Shown one piece after another: positions 7,131 through 14,975 of a DNA stretch of 16,635 nucleotides; position 1 is the stretch's first letter; each line of letters starts with the position of its first letter. The notes under the pieces are model-generated. The model had not been told where the DNA came from and made no database searches. It was given only the letters and a program-made list of their open reading frames with translations. A program made the position numbers and the translations under genes. The stretch is from RGIG5952 sp045603485 (lineage in GTDB: Bacteria > Verrucomicrobiota > Kiritimatiellia > RFP12 > JAAYLN01): the NCBI GenBank assembly GCA_045603485.1, contig JAZUMF010000003.1, positions 1-16,635 of the forward strand, read 5' to 3'.

Positions 7131-7168
7131 AGAAGAGGGTCGTGACAGAAGCCACGACCCTCATTCTT
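7131..7168 (-). terminator. Hairpin terminator downstream of pckG
   Basis: GAGGGTCGTG (7135-7144) and CACGACCCTC (7153-7162) form a perfect 10-bp stem around an 8-base loop, 22 bases after the pckG stop. On the minus strand it is followed by TTCTTTC, a weak T-rich tract. It separates pckG from the rpsP promoter. Confidence 0.75.
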
Positions 7169-7184
7169 CTGGCGTCAGCAAGAA

Positions 7185-9209
7185 CTATTTCTTGCAAAGG
7201 CCAGCCTTGATTTCTGCGAGCTGTGCACGGAGAGCATTGGGAACGCGGCGGGCGGCAGCATTCTCTTCCTTGCTGTCCTTGGAAGCCTTGCGGTCATACT
7301 CGTCATAAGACTCGCCGACTGTCTCAACTTCCTTCTTCCAGCCTTCGACATCAACCTTGAGAATCTCCGCGAGGAACTTAGGATTGACCGTATCCTTGCC
7401 GGTGTTGTTGGCAAGGTCGATATCCTTTGCGTTAGGAAGGTTACCGATAACTGTCTCCTGGCAACCGACCTTACCCTCGATACGATCGCAAATCCACTTC
7501 AAGACACGGCTGTTGTCACCGAAGCCGGGCCACATGAACTCGCCCTTGTCGGTCTTGCGGAACCAGTTGACGAAGTAGACCTTAGGAAGCTTGGTAGGAT
7601 CAGCGCTCTTGCGCTCCATCTCAAGCCAGTGCTGGAAGTAGTCAGCGACATTGTAGCCGAAGAACGGGAGCATTGCCATTGGGTCGCGACGGACCTGACC
7701 GATTTTGTCGGAGATAACAGCTGCGGTAATCTCAGAACCTGCCGCAGAACCCATAAATACGCCATGTGTCCAGCTCTTTGCCTCGTTGACAAGAGGAATC
7801 GTGGAAGGACGGCGGCCACCGAAGAGGATTGCATCGATAGGTACACCTGTGGGCTTCTTCTCAAACTTGCCGTTGAAGCCATCCTTGTCAAGGACAGGGC
7901 AATTGACGGCAGGAGCGGTGAAGCGGCTGTTCTTGTGAGCAGCAACATAACCCATCTCCTTAATCTCTGCCTTGGTCATGCCTGGCTTGGGACCCATGCG
8001 GAAAGGATCGTCCTTGCAGACATAGCAAGGATTGCCCTTCCAGTCAATACCCTCAGCAGGAGCCTCGACACCCATATCCTCCCACCAGATGTCGCCATCA
8101 GGAGTGAGAACAACATTCGTGAAGATTGTGCCCTTCTTGCAAGACTCGAGAGCGTTTGGATTGGAATCCTTTGATGTACCGGGAGCAACGCCGAAGAAAC
8201 CGTTCTCGGGGTTGATGGCATAGAGACGGCCATCCTCGCCGGGCTTGAGCCAAGCGATATCGTCACCGATGGTCTCGAGCTTCCAGCCGGGGAGCTTAGG
8301 AAGCATCATTGCGAGGTTGGTCTTGCCGCAGGCAGACGGGAATGCGGCTGTGACATGATACTTCTTGCCTTCAGGTGAAGTAAGGGTGAGGATAAGCATG
8401 TGCTCAGCCATCCAGCCCTCATCCTTAGCGAGCTTGGAAGCGATACGAAGAGCGAAGCACTTCTTACCGAGAAGAGCATTGCCGCCATAGCCGGAACCGA
8501 ATGACCAAATCTCACGATCCTCAGGGAACTGGGTGATGTACTTGTCATCGATTGACTTAGCGCAAGGCCATGCGACATCCTTCTGACCCTTCTCAAGAGG
8601 AGCGCCGACAGAGTGAATGCAAGGAATGAAAGAACCATCTGTGCCGAGGTGCTTGAGAACCGCATCACCCGTGCGGGTCATGATGTTCATGTTGACAACG
8701 ACATAAGGAGAGTCGGTAATCTCGATACCGTACTGGGTAATAGGATTGCCAATCGGACCCATTGCGAAAGGAATGACATACATCGTGCGGCCCTTCATGC
8801 AGCCTGTGTATGCCTTGGTCATCTTCTTCTTCATCTCGACGGGATCCATCCAGTGATTGGTAGGACCTGCATCGATTTCGCGCTTTGAGCAGATAAAGGT
8901 ACGGCCTTCGACGCGTGCAACATCGCTCTCGTGTGAACGGGCGAGGTAGCAGCCGGGACGCTTCTTGGAGTTGAGCTTGATAAACTGGCCATTCTTGACC
9001 ATCATCTCGCAAATATCGGTATGCTCCTGCTTTGTGCCGGTAACGACGACAATCTTTGCAGGGGTGCAGATCTTGTTCCACTTGTCGACCCACTCAAAAA
9101 CTTTTGCGTTCTCAAATTTTGGGGTCTTTGCGAGTTTTGCAGCTGGAGCTGGTGCGGGAGCAGCCTTGCAAGCAGCCTTCTTACAGCAAGTTTTTTTGGC
9201 AGTAGCCAT
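7185..9209 (-). CDS. pckG: Phosphoenolpyruvate carboxykinase (GTP)
   Basis: This is a cytosolic GTP-type PEPCK interconverting oxaloacetate + GTP and PEP + GDP + CO2. Depending on the organism it serves gluconeogenesis or PEP carboxylation in fermentation to succinate or propionate. I chose ATG 9209 (674 residues) because AGGAG lies at 9218-9222, 8 bases upstream; an in-frame ATG at 9266 lacks this. In the chosen numbering the substrate loop SFGSGYGGNALLGKKC is near 236-251, the P-loop with reactive cysteine FPSACGKTN near 290-298, kinase-2 motif GDDIAW near 315-320, and FFGVAPGT, FGGRRP, VNWFRK and WPGFGDNSRVL follow in order. The protein is longer than usual (about 600-620) because the N-terminus carries a Lys/Ala/Pro-rich extension with Cys-Cys and a further Cys (KKTCCKKAACK). 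It is a single-gene unit divergent from the sialidase-fold operon. Confidence 0.98.
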   Translation of the reverse strand: MATAKKTCCKKAACKAAPAPAPAAKLAKTPKFENAKVFEWVDKWNKICTPAKIVVVTGTKQEHTDICEMMVKNGQFIKLNSKKRPGCYLARSHESDVARVEGRTFICSKREIDAGPTNHWMDPVEMKKKMTKAYTGCMKGRTMYVIPFAMGPIGNPITQYGIEITDSPYVVVNMNIMTRTGDAVLKHLGTDGSFIPCIHSVGAPLEKGQKDVAWPCAKSIDDKYITQFPEDREIWSFGSGYGGNALLGKKCFALRIASKLAKDEGWMAEHMLILTLTSPEGKKYHVTAAFPSACGKTNLAMMLPKLPGWKLETIGDDIAWLKPGEDGRLYAINPENGFFGVAPGTSKDSNPNALESCKKGTIFTNVVLTPDGDIWWEDMGVEAPAEGIDWKGNPCYVCKDDPFRMGPKPGMTKAEIKEMGYVAAHKNSRFTAPAVNCPVLDKDGFNGKFEKKPTGVPIDAILFGGRRPSTIPLVNEAKSWTHGVFMGSAAGSEITAAVISDKIGQVRRDPMAMLPFFGYNVADYFQHWLEMERKSADPTKLPKVYFVNWFRKTDKGEFMWPGFGDNSRVLKWICDRIEGKVGCQETVIGNLPNAKDIDLANNTGKDTVNPKFLAEILKVDVEGWKKEVETVGESYDEYDRKASKDSKEENAAARRVPNALRAQLAEIKAGLCKK

Positions 9210-9294
9210 TCTAGTTTCTCCTGAATTAGACCTTAAAAATCCGCCCTCGTTCAGCCACATAGCCAAACCGCAACGGAATCAAAGCATTTCGTTT

Positions 9295-9323
9295 ATAATA
9301 CCAAAATTCTTTATATTTTGCAA
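9295..9323 (-). promoter_or_regulatory. Promoter of pckG
   Basis: On the minus strand TTGCAA (9318-9323), a 17-bp spacer and TATTAT (9295-9300) form a sigma70-type promoter. The -10 region reads GGTATTATAA, the same ten bases as before rpsP. It would give a leader of roughly 80 bases. Confidence 0.65.
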
Positions 9324-9400
9324 CAAAAAAAGGTCAAATCATAAAAATCGCAAATACTTGAAATCGACCTCAATCTTCTTTGCGATTCTCCAGTTTTTTG

Positions 9401-9430
9401 TTGCAATGGCTTTTATCCTTTATGTATAAT
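9401..9430 (+). promoter_or_regulatory. Promoter of the sialidase-fold / transporter / esterase operon
   Basis: TTGCAA (9401-9406), an 18-bp spacer and a perfect TATAAT (9425-9430) precede the ATG at 9457 by 26 bases. The -35 hexamer is the same as that of the divergent pckG promoter. This is one of the clearest promoters in the window. Confidence 0.7.
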
Positions 9431-9456
9431 TATTAAAGTTTGAAAGGGTATCCGCT

Positions 9457-10506
9457 ATGAACATCTCCATTTTAGAAAAACAAACCGTATTTGAACTCCC
9501 AGAGTCAAATTTTCTTTACTATTTCGGCTGGCCTACTGTGGCAACAATGCCGAACGGAACGCTTGTCCTTGCAGCGTCAGGATTTCGCCATCAGCATGTC
9601 TGCCCTTGGGGAAAGAGCGTTATTTTTGAAAGCACCGATGAGGGAAAAACATGGAGCGAACCCGCAATTGTCAACAACTCGCTCATCGACGACCGCGACA
9701 CGGGACTACTCCCTCTTCCCGACGGCCGTCTTATCATGACATGGTTCACCCACGATACCCGTACCCGATACAAACCGGATCACCCGTTTGCCGGCGCGAC
9801 AATCAGCACATGGACGGATGATGCGGTAAAGGCCGACCTCGGTTCATTTCTCAGAGTTCGTGACACAAACGGGTTGTGGGGAGAAAAAATACCAATCCCT
9901 GTGACATCACCTCATGGCCCTATTCTCCTTAAAGACGGCTCGTTACTCCATGTCGGGTGCCGCTACGGGTATTTTAAGGACGGCAAATATGACGCGTCAA
10001 TGACATATCTGAAAAATCATGGAGTTATCGTCACACGCAGCACGGATGACGGCAAAACATGGGAAGAGCTCTACGAATTCAACTGCACAAACCCGGACGG
10101 CTCCGGCCGATTCTGCGAGCCTCACGCCATTGAGCTTAGCGATGGTCGCATCCTTGCGATGATGAGAACGATTCCCGATTTCACAACTGTGCAGACGACT
10201 TCATCCGACGGCGGAAAAACCTGGTCGCCGATCGAGGAAATTGCGGCAGGCTCTCCTCCTCACCTTATCCGCCATTCATCAGGTGCGCTCGTCTGCCCCA
10301 TCGGCTACCGCAAGGCACCGTACGGCATTCGCGCACTTATAAGCAATGACGAAGGCAAAAACTGGGAAAATCTCACCCTTGACGACAGTGCGACACATTG
10401 GGACTTGGGCTATCCGTCCTCAGTTGAGCTTTCTGACGGCTCCATCTACACCGTCTATTATCAGTTAGGTGCCTTAAAGGCTATAAAATGGTCTCTAAAT
10501 TCTTAA
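9457..10506 (+). CDS. Sialidase-fold (Asp-box, BNR) protein
   Basis: The 349-residue protein is a six-bladed-propeller type sialidase-superfamily member with four Asp-boxes (S-x-D-x-G-x-T-W): STDEGKTW 59-66, STDDGKTW 195-202, SSDGGKTW 249-256 and SNDEGKNW 296-303. A GYPSSVELSDGSIYTVYY block near 318-335 is typical of sialidase-like proteins. The Arg-Ile-Pro motif that opens true GH33 sialidases is replaced by FGWP (23-26), so sialic-acid specificity is doubtful. It could be another glycosidase of the same fold or a binding protein. No signal peptide is visible, so it is probably cytoplasmic. A GAAAGGG site lies 9 bases before the ATG. It is the first gene of an operon whose next gene overlaps its end by 19 bases. 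Confidence 0.85.
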   Translation: MNISILEKQTVFELPESNFLYYFGWPTVATMPNGTLVLAASGFRHQHVCPWGKSVIFESTDEGKTWSEPAIVNNSLIDDRDTGLLPLPDGRLIMTWFTHDTRTRYKPDHPFAGATISTWTDDAVKADLGSFLRVRDTNGLWGEKIPIPVTSPHGPILLKDGSLLHVGCRYGYFKDGKYDASMTYLKNHGVIVTRSTDDGKTWEELYEFNCTNPDGSGRFCEPHAIELSDGRILAMMRTIPDFTTVQTTSSDGGKTWSPIEEIAAGSPPHLIRHSSGALVCPIGYRKAPYGIRALISNDEGKNWENLTLDDSATHWDLGYPSSVELSDGSIYTVYYQLGALKAIKWSLNS

Positions 10507-11846
10507 ACTTATTTTCTCGAGGCCCCAAAAAAACTGAAACCAACTGCGACGACACTTCACTTAAAAGTTTAACGCGATTCTTTTTGCCGCTCTTCGTGCA
10601 ATCTGTATCGCAGGCTTTTACATACCCCTTGGTAGCAAGTGTCGTCTCGCATGGCTCTTTGGGTGTAAGCGAATACGATGCTTATGTAATCGGCCAACAA
10701 GTTGTCAGTATCATCGTATCCATTGGTTATGGCATTGTCACGACCGGACTTGTCTTCGCGACATCCCGCCTCGGCTTTATCAACTTCAAACGAATGCAAT
10801 TCGGAGTCGCTTTTATCGCCATGGCCGTACAGGCGTTGGTGGGGCTTCAATGGTCTGAAACGGTAATCTTCAAAAATATACTCGGGCTTGAAAGAGCCGA
10901 TATGATTACCGTTGCCAGATACTCCATTTTGGCAACCATCCCGCTACAATTCAATTTCTATGTCAGAAACCCGTACATGGTCTTGCTTCTTCTCGCCAAA
11001 AGAAGCGACTTGTCAAACATTGCGACCCTTATCAGAATCGTAGTGGCGGTTATCACCTCGCACATTTTTGTTAAGCTGGGCTTCGTCGGCTGCCTATGGG
11101 GAGTCGTCGCCATGACATTCCCGTGCATCATAGAAACGGCACTCACATGGCTGTTCTCCCTGCCATATCTGAAAAAACTTCCGGAGACGGATCCGTATGC
11201 TCCAGCAAATATTTCTCCGTTTAGGCAGTTAAAGTTCTTACTCCCTCTGTCGGTAGGCTCGGTTTTGACGACCTTCACGGGAACGATCACCACATTTTTC
11301 TTGTCCCGTACGGTTGACCCGCTGGTTTTCCGCCCGGTACACTTTGTCGCCTATGGTCTTGCCCTTCCAATTATAGCGGCGGCTTCGCACTTCAGGACGA
11401 TTATTGCGACATTCCTACGCAAATCAGAGAAGAACATCGGCGATATCATGCGCTTTTTGTTCATCTCTTCGTCGGTGCTTACACTCATACCTATACTGCT
11501 GTCTTTTATCCCATTTTTCTCTAAATGGTATTTTTGCGTCTTCCAGAATCTTCCCGCGTCCAGTCAGCAAATGGCAGCTATTGCGACATCCTTCGGTGCG
11601 CTCTTCACCGTATTCTTTGCCTTAGGCTCTGCGATAGAGGGGCTATCTTCGATAAGATTGCGCTCAAATGCGATATTTGTAGGTCAAATCACCTACCTGG
11701 TCGTCTACATTCTGTCATTCATCATGTGCGAGCATCTCTTCCATATTCCCGGCTACCTGTGGGGCATGACGGCAATTGGTGTTTCAATGATTTTCAAGAC
11801 AGTCGCCAATTATCTGGCGATGGGGAAACAAGGTGCAAAAGCCTAG
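10488..11846 (+). CDS. MOP/MATE-like multispanning membrane transporter
   Basis: The 452-residue protein is mostly hydrophobic, with about 12 predicted membrane segments (for example near 28-50, 70-95, 103-120, 140-162, 195-225, 250-275, 285-305, 325-345, 368-385 and 395-445) separated by short basic loops. Length, a charged N-terminal tail and a repeated half-structure (KSLTRFFLPLFVQSV near 26 and RQLKFLLPLSVGSV near 245) fit the MOP superfamily, which includes MATE exporters and polysaccharide flippases. I cannot assign the substrate. ANKH-like or lipid/glycan flippase roles are possible. Its ATG lies inside the end of the sialidase-fold gene (19-base overlap), with AAAGG just upstream, which implies translational coupling and a shared pathway. 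Confidence 0.75.
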   Translation: MVSKFLNLFSRGPKKTETNCDDTSLKSLTRFFLPLFVQSVSQAFTYPLVASVVSHGSLGVSEYDAYVIGQQVVSIIVSIGYGIVTTGLVFATSRLGFINFKRMQFGVAFIAMAVQALVGLQWSETVIFKNILGLERADMITVARYSILATIPLQFNFYVRNPYMVLLLLAKRSDLSNIATLIRIVVAVITSHIFVKLGFVGCLWGVVAMTFPCIIETALTWLFSLPYLKKLPETDPYAPANISPFRQLKFLLPLSVGSVLTTFTGTITTFFLSRTVDPLVFRPVHFVAYGLALPIIAAASHFRTIIATFLRKSEKNIGDIMRFLFISSSVLTLIPILLSFIPFFSKWYFCVFQNLPASSQQMAAIATSFGALFTVFFALGSAIEGLSSIRLRSNAIFVGQITYLVVYILSFIMCEHLFHIPGYLWGMTAIGVSMIFKTVANYLAMGKQGAKA

Positions 11847-11881
11847 CGTATTTATCAACACTCTCTTAATAGGAAAAAAAA

Positions 11882-13009
11882 ATGCAACTTCCAGAAGGAC
11901 ATCCTCTACTCCGCAAACCGCAAGACGGAGATGGATTAAAATGGCACCTCCCTTTTGAAAAGCCATTCAGATTGAGCGGACTGAACTGGTTTGACGAATA
12001 CTGCACTTATGACCGTATACCAGCTGCCATACTTCCAACCGAGGCGACCCGCTTTCAAAAGGGAATCAAAAAAACGATACCCTTCAAAGAGTGGGGAGTT
12101 GTCGCCCTCTCGCGCTGCACATCAGGCGCGCAGATTCAATTCCGCTCCGACAGCACAAAAATATATATTGACGGAATATATGGTCCGCACCCAAGATATG
12201 ACAACGGCTCGCCGATGGGAACATTCGGCTTTGACCTTTACATTAAAGAGGAAGATGACACCTGGCGCCTTGCGGGAGTCTCTCGTGTCAGCGACAAAGG
12301 CCCTGAATTTCACCAGTCTCTGACGCGCGGTACATTGAGCCGCAAAATGCGCTCATTCTTAATACACCTCCCCACATATAGCGCCGTTGAAGCGTTAGCG
12401 ATAGGTCTGAGCGATGATGCCATAATTGAACCGCCTAAGCCATGGTCAGACGACAGGCCGATAGTCTGGTATGGCACATCGATTACACAAGGAGGGTGCG
12501 CTTCGCATGCCGGGCTCATCGCAACCAACATCATCTCGCGCATGCGGAACCAGCCCGTCTACAACCTAGGATTTTCCGGCAATGGTTGTGGCGAACCTGA
12601 AATGGCAAAAATCGTCGCGTCATGCAAAAATCCCGCAATGTTCATCATCGACAACGCTTGGAATATCGGCACCATCGAAGAGCTGAAGATGACATTGCCG
12701 CCGTTTATCGACATAATACGCTCGCAACACCCGACGACGCCAATCTTCCTCTTGTCAGGCTCCCCTGGTGCCGAATACTATGCAGACCATCTGCAAGACC
12801 CCGGCCCGCGCCCGAAGATGAAATATGTAATAGAAGAAGAAGCCTCTCGCCGTCAAGCCGACGGTGACAGCAATATCCACTTTATCAATGGCGAAGCATT
12901 GATAGGCGAAGACTTTTGGAACTGCGTAGTCGATATGGTGCATCTGTCGGACTACGGCTTTATACGCCAAGCGACCGCACTCGCACCATTGCTCAAATCT
13001 ATGGAGTAG
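11882..13009 (+). CDS. SGNH/GDSL-type esterase with GxDLY N-terminal domain
   Basis: The 375-residue protein has an N-terminal beta domain with the GFDLYIKE (GxDLY) signature near 116-123, then a GDSL-like lipase/acylhydrolase domain (Lipase_GDSL_3 type) from about 190. The blocks are visible: YGTSITQGG near 197-205 with nucleophile Ser200, NLGFSGNG near 228-235 (Gly oxyanion), Asn258 in IIDNAWN, and DMVHLSDYG near 351-359 supplying Asp351 and His354. Such enzymes hydrolyse O-acyl groups on sugars, including acetyl groups on sialic acids or xylan. The substrate is not determined here. No signal peptide is seen. AGGA lies 7 bases before the ATG, 35 bases after the transporter stop, so it is the third gene of the operon. 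Its 3' end overlaps the convergent glycoside hydrolase gene by 11 bases. Confidence 0.88.
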   Translation: MQLPEGHPLLRKPQDGDGLKWHLPFEKPFRLSGLNWFDEYCTYDRIPAAILPTEATRFQKGIKKTIPFKEWGVVALSRCTSGAQIQFRSDSTKIYIDGIYGPHPRYDNGSPMGTFGFDLYIKEEDDTWRLAGVSRVSDKGPEFHQSLTRGTLSRKMRSFLIHLPTYSAVEALAIGLSDDAIIEPPKPWSDDRPIVWYGTSITQGGCASHAGLIATNIISRMRNQPVYNLGFSGNGCGEPEMAKIVASCKNPAMFIIDNAWNIGTIEELKMTLPPFIDIIRSQHPTTPIFLLSGSPGAEYYADHLQDPGPRPKMKYVIEEEASRRQADGDSNIHFINGEALIGEDFWNCVVDMVHLSDYGFIRQATALAPLLKSME

Positions 13010-14963
13010 CCCGTTCCGTAATTCCAAGGGAAAGAATTGGAAGAATCTCCTTCGACAAAGTTGCATCAAGGTCAAAAAGGACAAAACCCGCGGCTCCCCC
13101 TGCCCTCAACGCCTTAATCTGGTCTATCACCTTATCTGACCCAAGACGACTCTCCGCCGCAGTGACGCCGATTCCGCCGATTATTCTCGGCGCAATGCGT
13201 TTCTGATTAAGCTGCGTCGCTAAAAGGCTGCTGTACACGGCAGAGCTTTCGGTATAATTCATCGGCAAAGCGTAGTCAAGATAACCACACGAAAGCCATG
13301 ACATCCAATCCTGCCCGACCGACTCAACGCAAGTTGGATATTTACCCAACACCGCCGCCGAAAGCAATACCTTGGGAGCGCAAATACGCTGCGTCGCCTT
13401 AATCTCGGCAACGAGTGTTGAAACCTGCTTCGCTCTCCACCTGACGACCTCCTTAAAAATCGCACCCGATTTAGAAGCGCTCTCCCAATTGGCGACAGGC
13501 TTCCCCTTCCTTGCATCACGCTCAAAGCGAACGCGAGTCGTGTAGCCAAGCGAGTTATAGTAATCCTGATAGCGGACAAAATCCAAGTGAAGCCCGTCAA
13601 TCCTATAATTTGTCATCAATTCCTTTGCGGCGGAGACGAGATGGGCGCGGACATCGACGGAAGAAGGGTCCAACCACTTTTGCGTTGAGCCTGCGGTCGT
13701 CCCCAAAAGCCATCCGCTTTTGCGAAAAATATCCATACGGTTAGTTGTCGCGCCCGTTGTACTAAAGCAAATAAGCCAAGCATGAACACGGATACCATGG
13801 CGATGTGCAGCCTTTATACACAAAGAAAGCAGATCGCCCTTTGCCTCATAGAGAGGAGAACGAGGTAAAATCTGCGAAGCATAATGGGCAAAGCCGGGAG
13901 CCGCGACATTAACAAAGAGATCCGTAATGCCGCGAGCGGAAAGTTCCTTGCATGTACGCTCCCAGTTCCCGGGATAAAGCCCCTGCCCCGAATGATCCCA
14001 AACCCCGTGAATCTCGCCGTTGGAGGGAGACTGCAGAAATCCGTATGCACGGTAAAGACGCAAATCAACCTCCTTTGCAAGAGCCCATGCTGCGGCAGCA
14101 TCGCCACCGGCAATCTTCTTATTGGCCTTAACCAAATAGTCGGCCGCCGCGGCAACCTCATTTGCCGCTCGATTCACGCGGCCATCAACCTTCATCTTTG
14201 CAAGCTTAGATTGGGCATCTCCTACACTTTGCCAAGGTCCCACGCGACCTACCGACGACAACCTGCTCCTTGCCGCAGTCGTCCAAAGCGACGGAGCAAG
14301 GTCACAAGTCAAGGCAACAAGCAAATCAGCCTTATCGCTCGCGCCGCCATCGGCAAGAAGGACATGTGTCATCCAATAGCCGTTTTTACTCTTTAGCCAG
14401 GCAGCCTCACCTTGCGATTGCCCGGACTGATCAGTCCACCATGCCAGCAGAGTACTCTTCCCCTTAACCGGATATGCCGAAAAAATATTTTGAGAAGATT
14501 GAGAAATCGACCTCGCTACATTTACAGGGCGATCATTGGCAAAAACCATCTCGGCAAAACCGATAGTCTTACGGTAAGAGCCCAGCCTGACACCCAGAAT
14601 ATCGGCAAGCTCCTGCGACGACGAATATGTGACAATCAGCCGCCCGCCCTTAGAAACAAAGCCGCGAAGCTCCTTCAATTGCTTTGCATCAGGCGACGCG
14701 CAATAAACCAGAAGAGCCACCTTTCTTCCGGATAACGACTTGGCGATGTCCGTATCATCGGAAATGTCGGCGGCGATTCCGCCGTCGCGATACCACTTTA
14801 CGGCATGACGAGCCAATGCCGCAGCATATCCATGCTCACCCTTGTTCGCTATTGACGCCTTGCCGTGGATAACAACAACGGGAGATGCCGCTGAAACGCA
14901 AAACGCGCAAAACAAAGTAATAAGGATAATGCAAAATCTAGTGTATATTACAGAAATGCCCAC
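12999..14963 (-). CDS. Exported GHL10/DUF187-type glycoside hydrolase-like protein
   Basis: The 654-residue product starts with a probable signal peptide (hydrophobic 9-24, cleavage near CVSAA-SP at 26). Residues about 28-225 resemble a class I glutamine-amidotransferase-like or ThuA-like domain (LLVYCAS, GGRLIVTYSS), and 245-305 is helical. The C-terminal half (about 316-650) is a glycosyl-hydrolase-like 10 (PF02638) TIM barrel: HGVWDHSGQGLYPGNWERTC near 319-338, RGITDLFVNVAAPG near 344-357, HGIRVHAWLICF near 389-400, the catalytic-loop-like IDGLHLDFVRY near 455-465 with Asp461, and YALPMNYT near 564-571. The substrate is unknown; relatives act on complex polysaccharides or peptidoglycan. 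The start is GTG at 14963, 12 bases after the neighbouring stop, without a strong ribosome site, so coupling to the upstream gene is likely. Confidence 0.85.
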   Translation of the reverse strand: MGISVIYTRFCIILITLFCAFCVSAASPVVVIHGKASIANKGEHGYAAALARHAVKWYRDGGIAADISDDTDIAKSLSGRKVALLVYCASPDAKQLKELRGFVSKGGRLIVTYSSSQELADILGVRLGSYRKTIGFAEMVFANDRPVNVARSISQSSQNIFSAYPVKGKSTLLAWWTDQSGQSQGEAAWLKSKNGYWMTHVLLADGGASDKADLLVALTCDLAPSLWTTAARSRLSSVGRVGPWQSVGDAQSKLAKMKVDGRVNRAANEVAAAADYLVKANKKIAGGDAAAAWALAKEVDLRLYRAYGFLQSPSNGEIHGVWDHSGQGLYPGNWERTCKELSARGITDLFVNVAAPGFAHYASQILPRSPLYEAKGDLLSLCIKAAHRHGIRVHAWLICFSTTGATTNRMDIFRKSGWLLGTTAGSTQKWLDPSSVDVRAHLVSAAKELMTNYRIDGLHLDFVRYQDYYNSLGYTTRVRFERDARKGKPVANWESASKSGAIFKEVVRWRAKQVSTLVAEIKATQRICAPKVLLSAAVLGKYPTCVESVGQDWMSWLSCGYLDYALPMNYTESSAVYSSLLATQLNQKRIAPRIIGGIGVTAAESRLGSDKVIDQIKALRAGGAAGFVLFDLDATLSKEILPILSLGITERATP

Positions 14964-14975
14964 AGCAACATTCCA

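Noticed and set aside
7629..8888. Plus-strand open frames of up to 181 codons within pckG
   Set aside because: Antisense shadows of a strongly conserved enzyme; no independent features.
9210..9266. Longer pckG form starting at 9266
   Set aside because: The added residues show no conservation pattern and the start lacks a ribosome site, while AGGAG is well placed before 9209.
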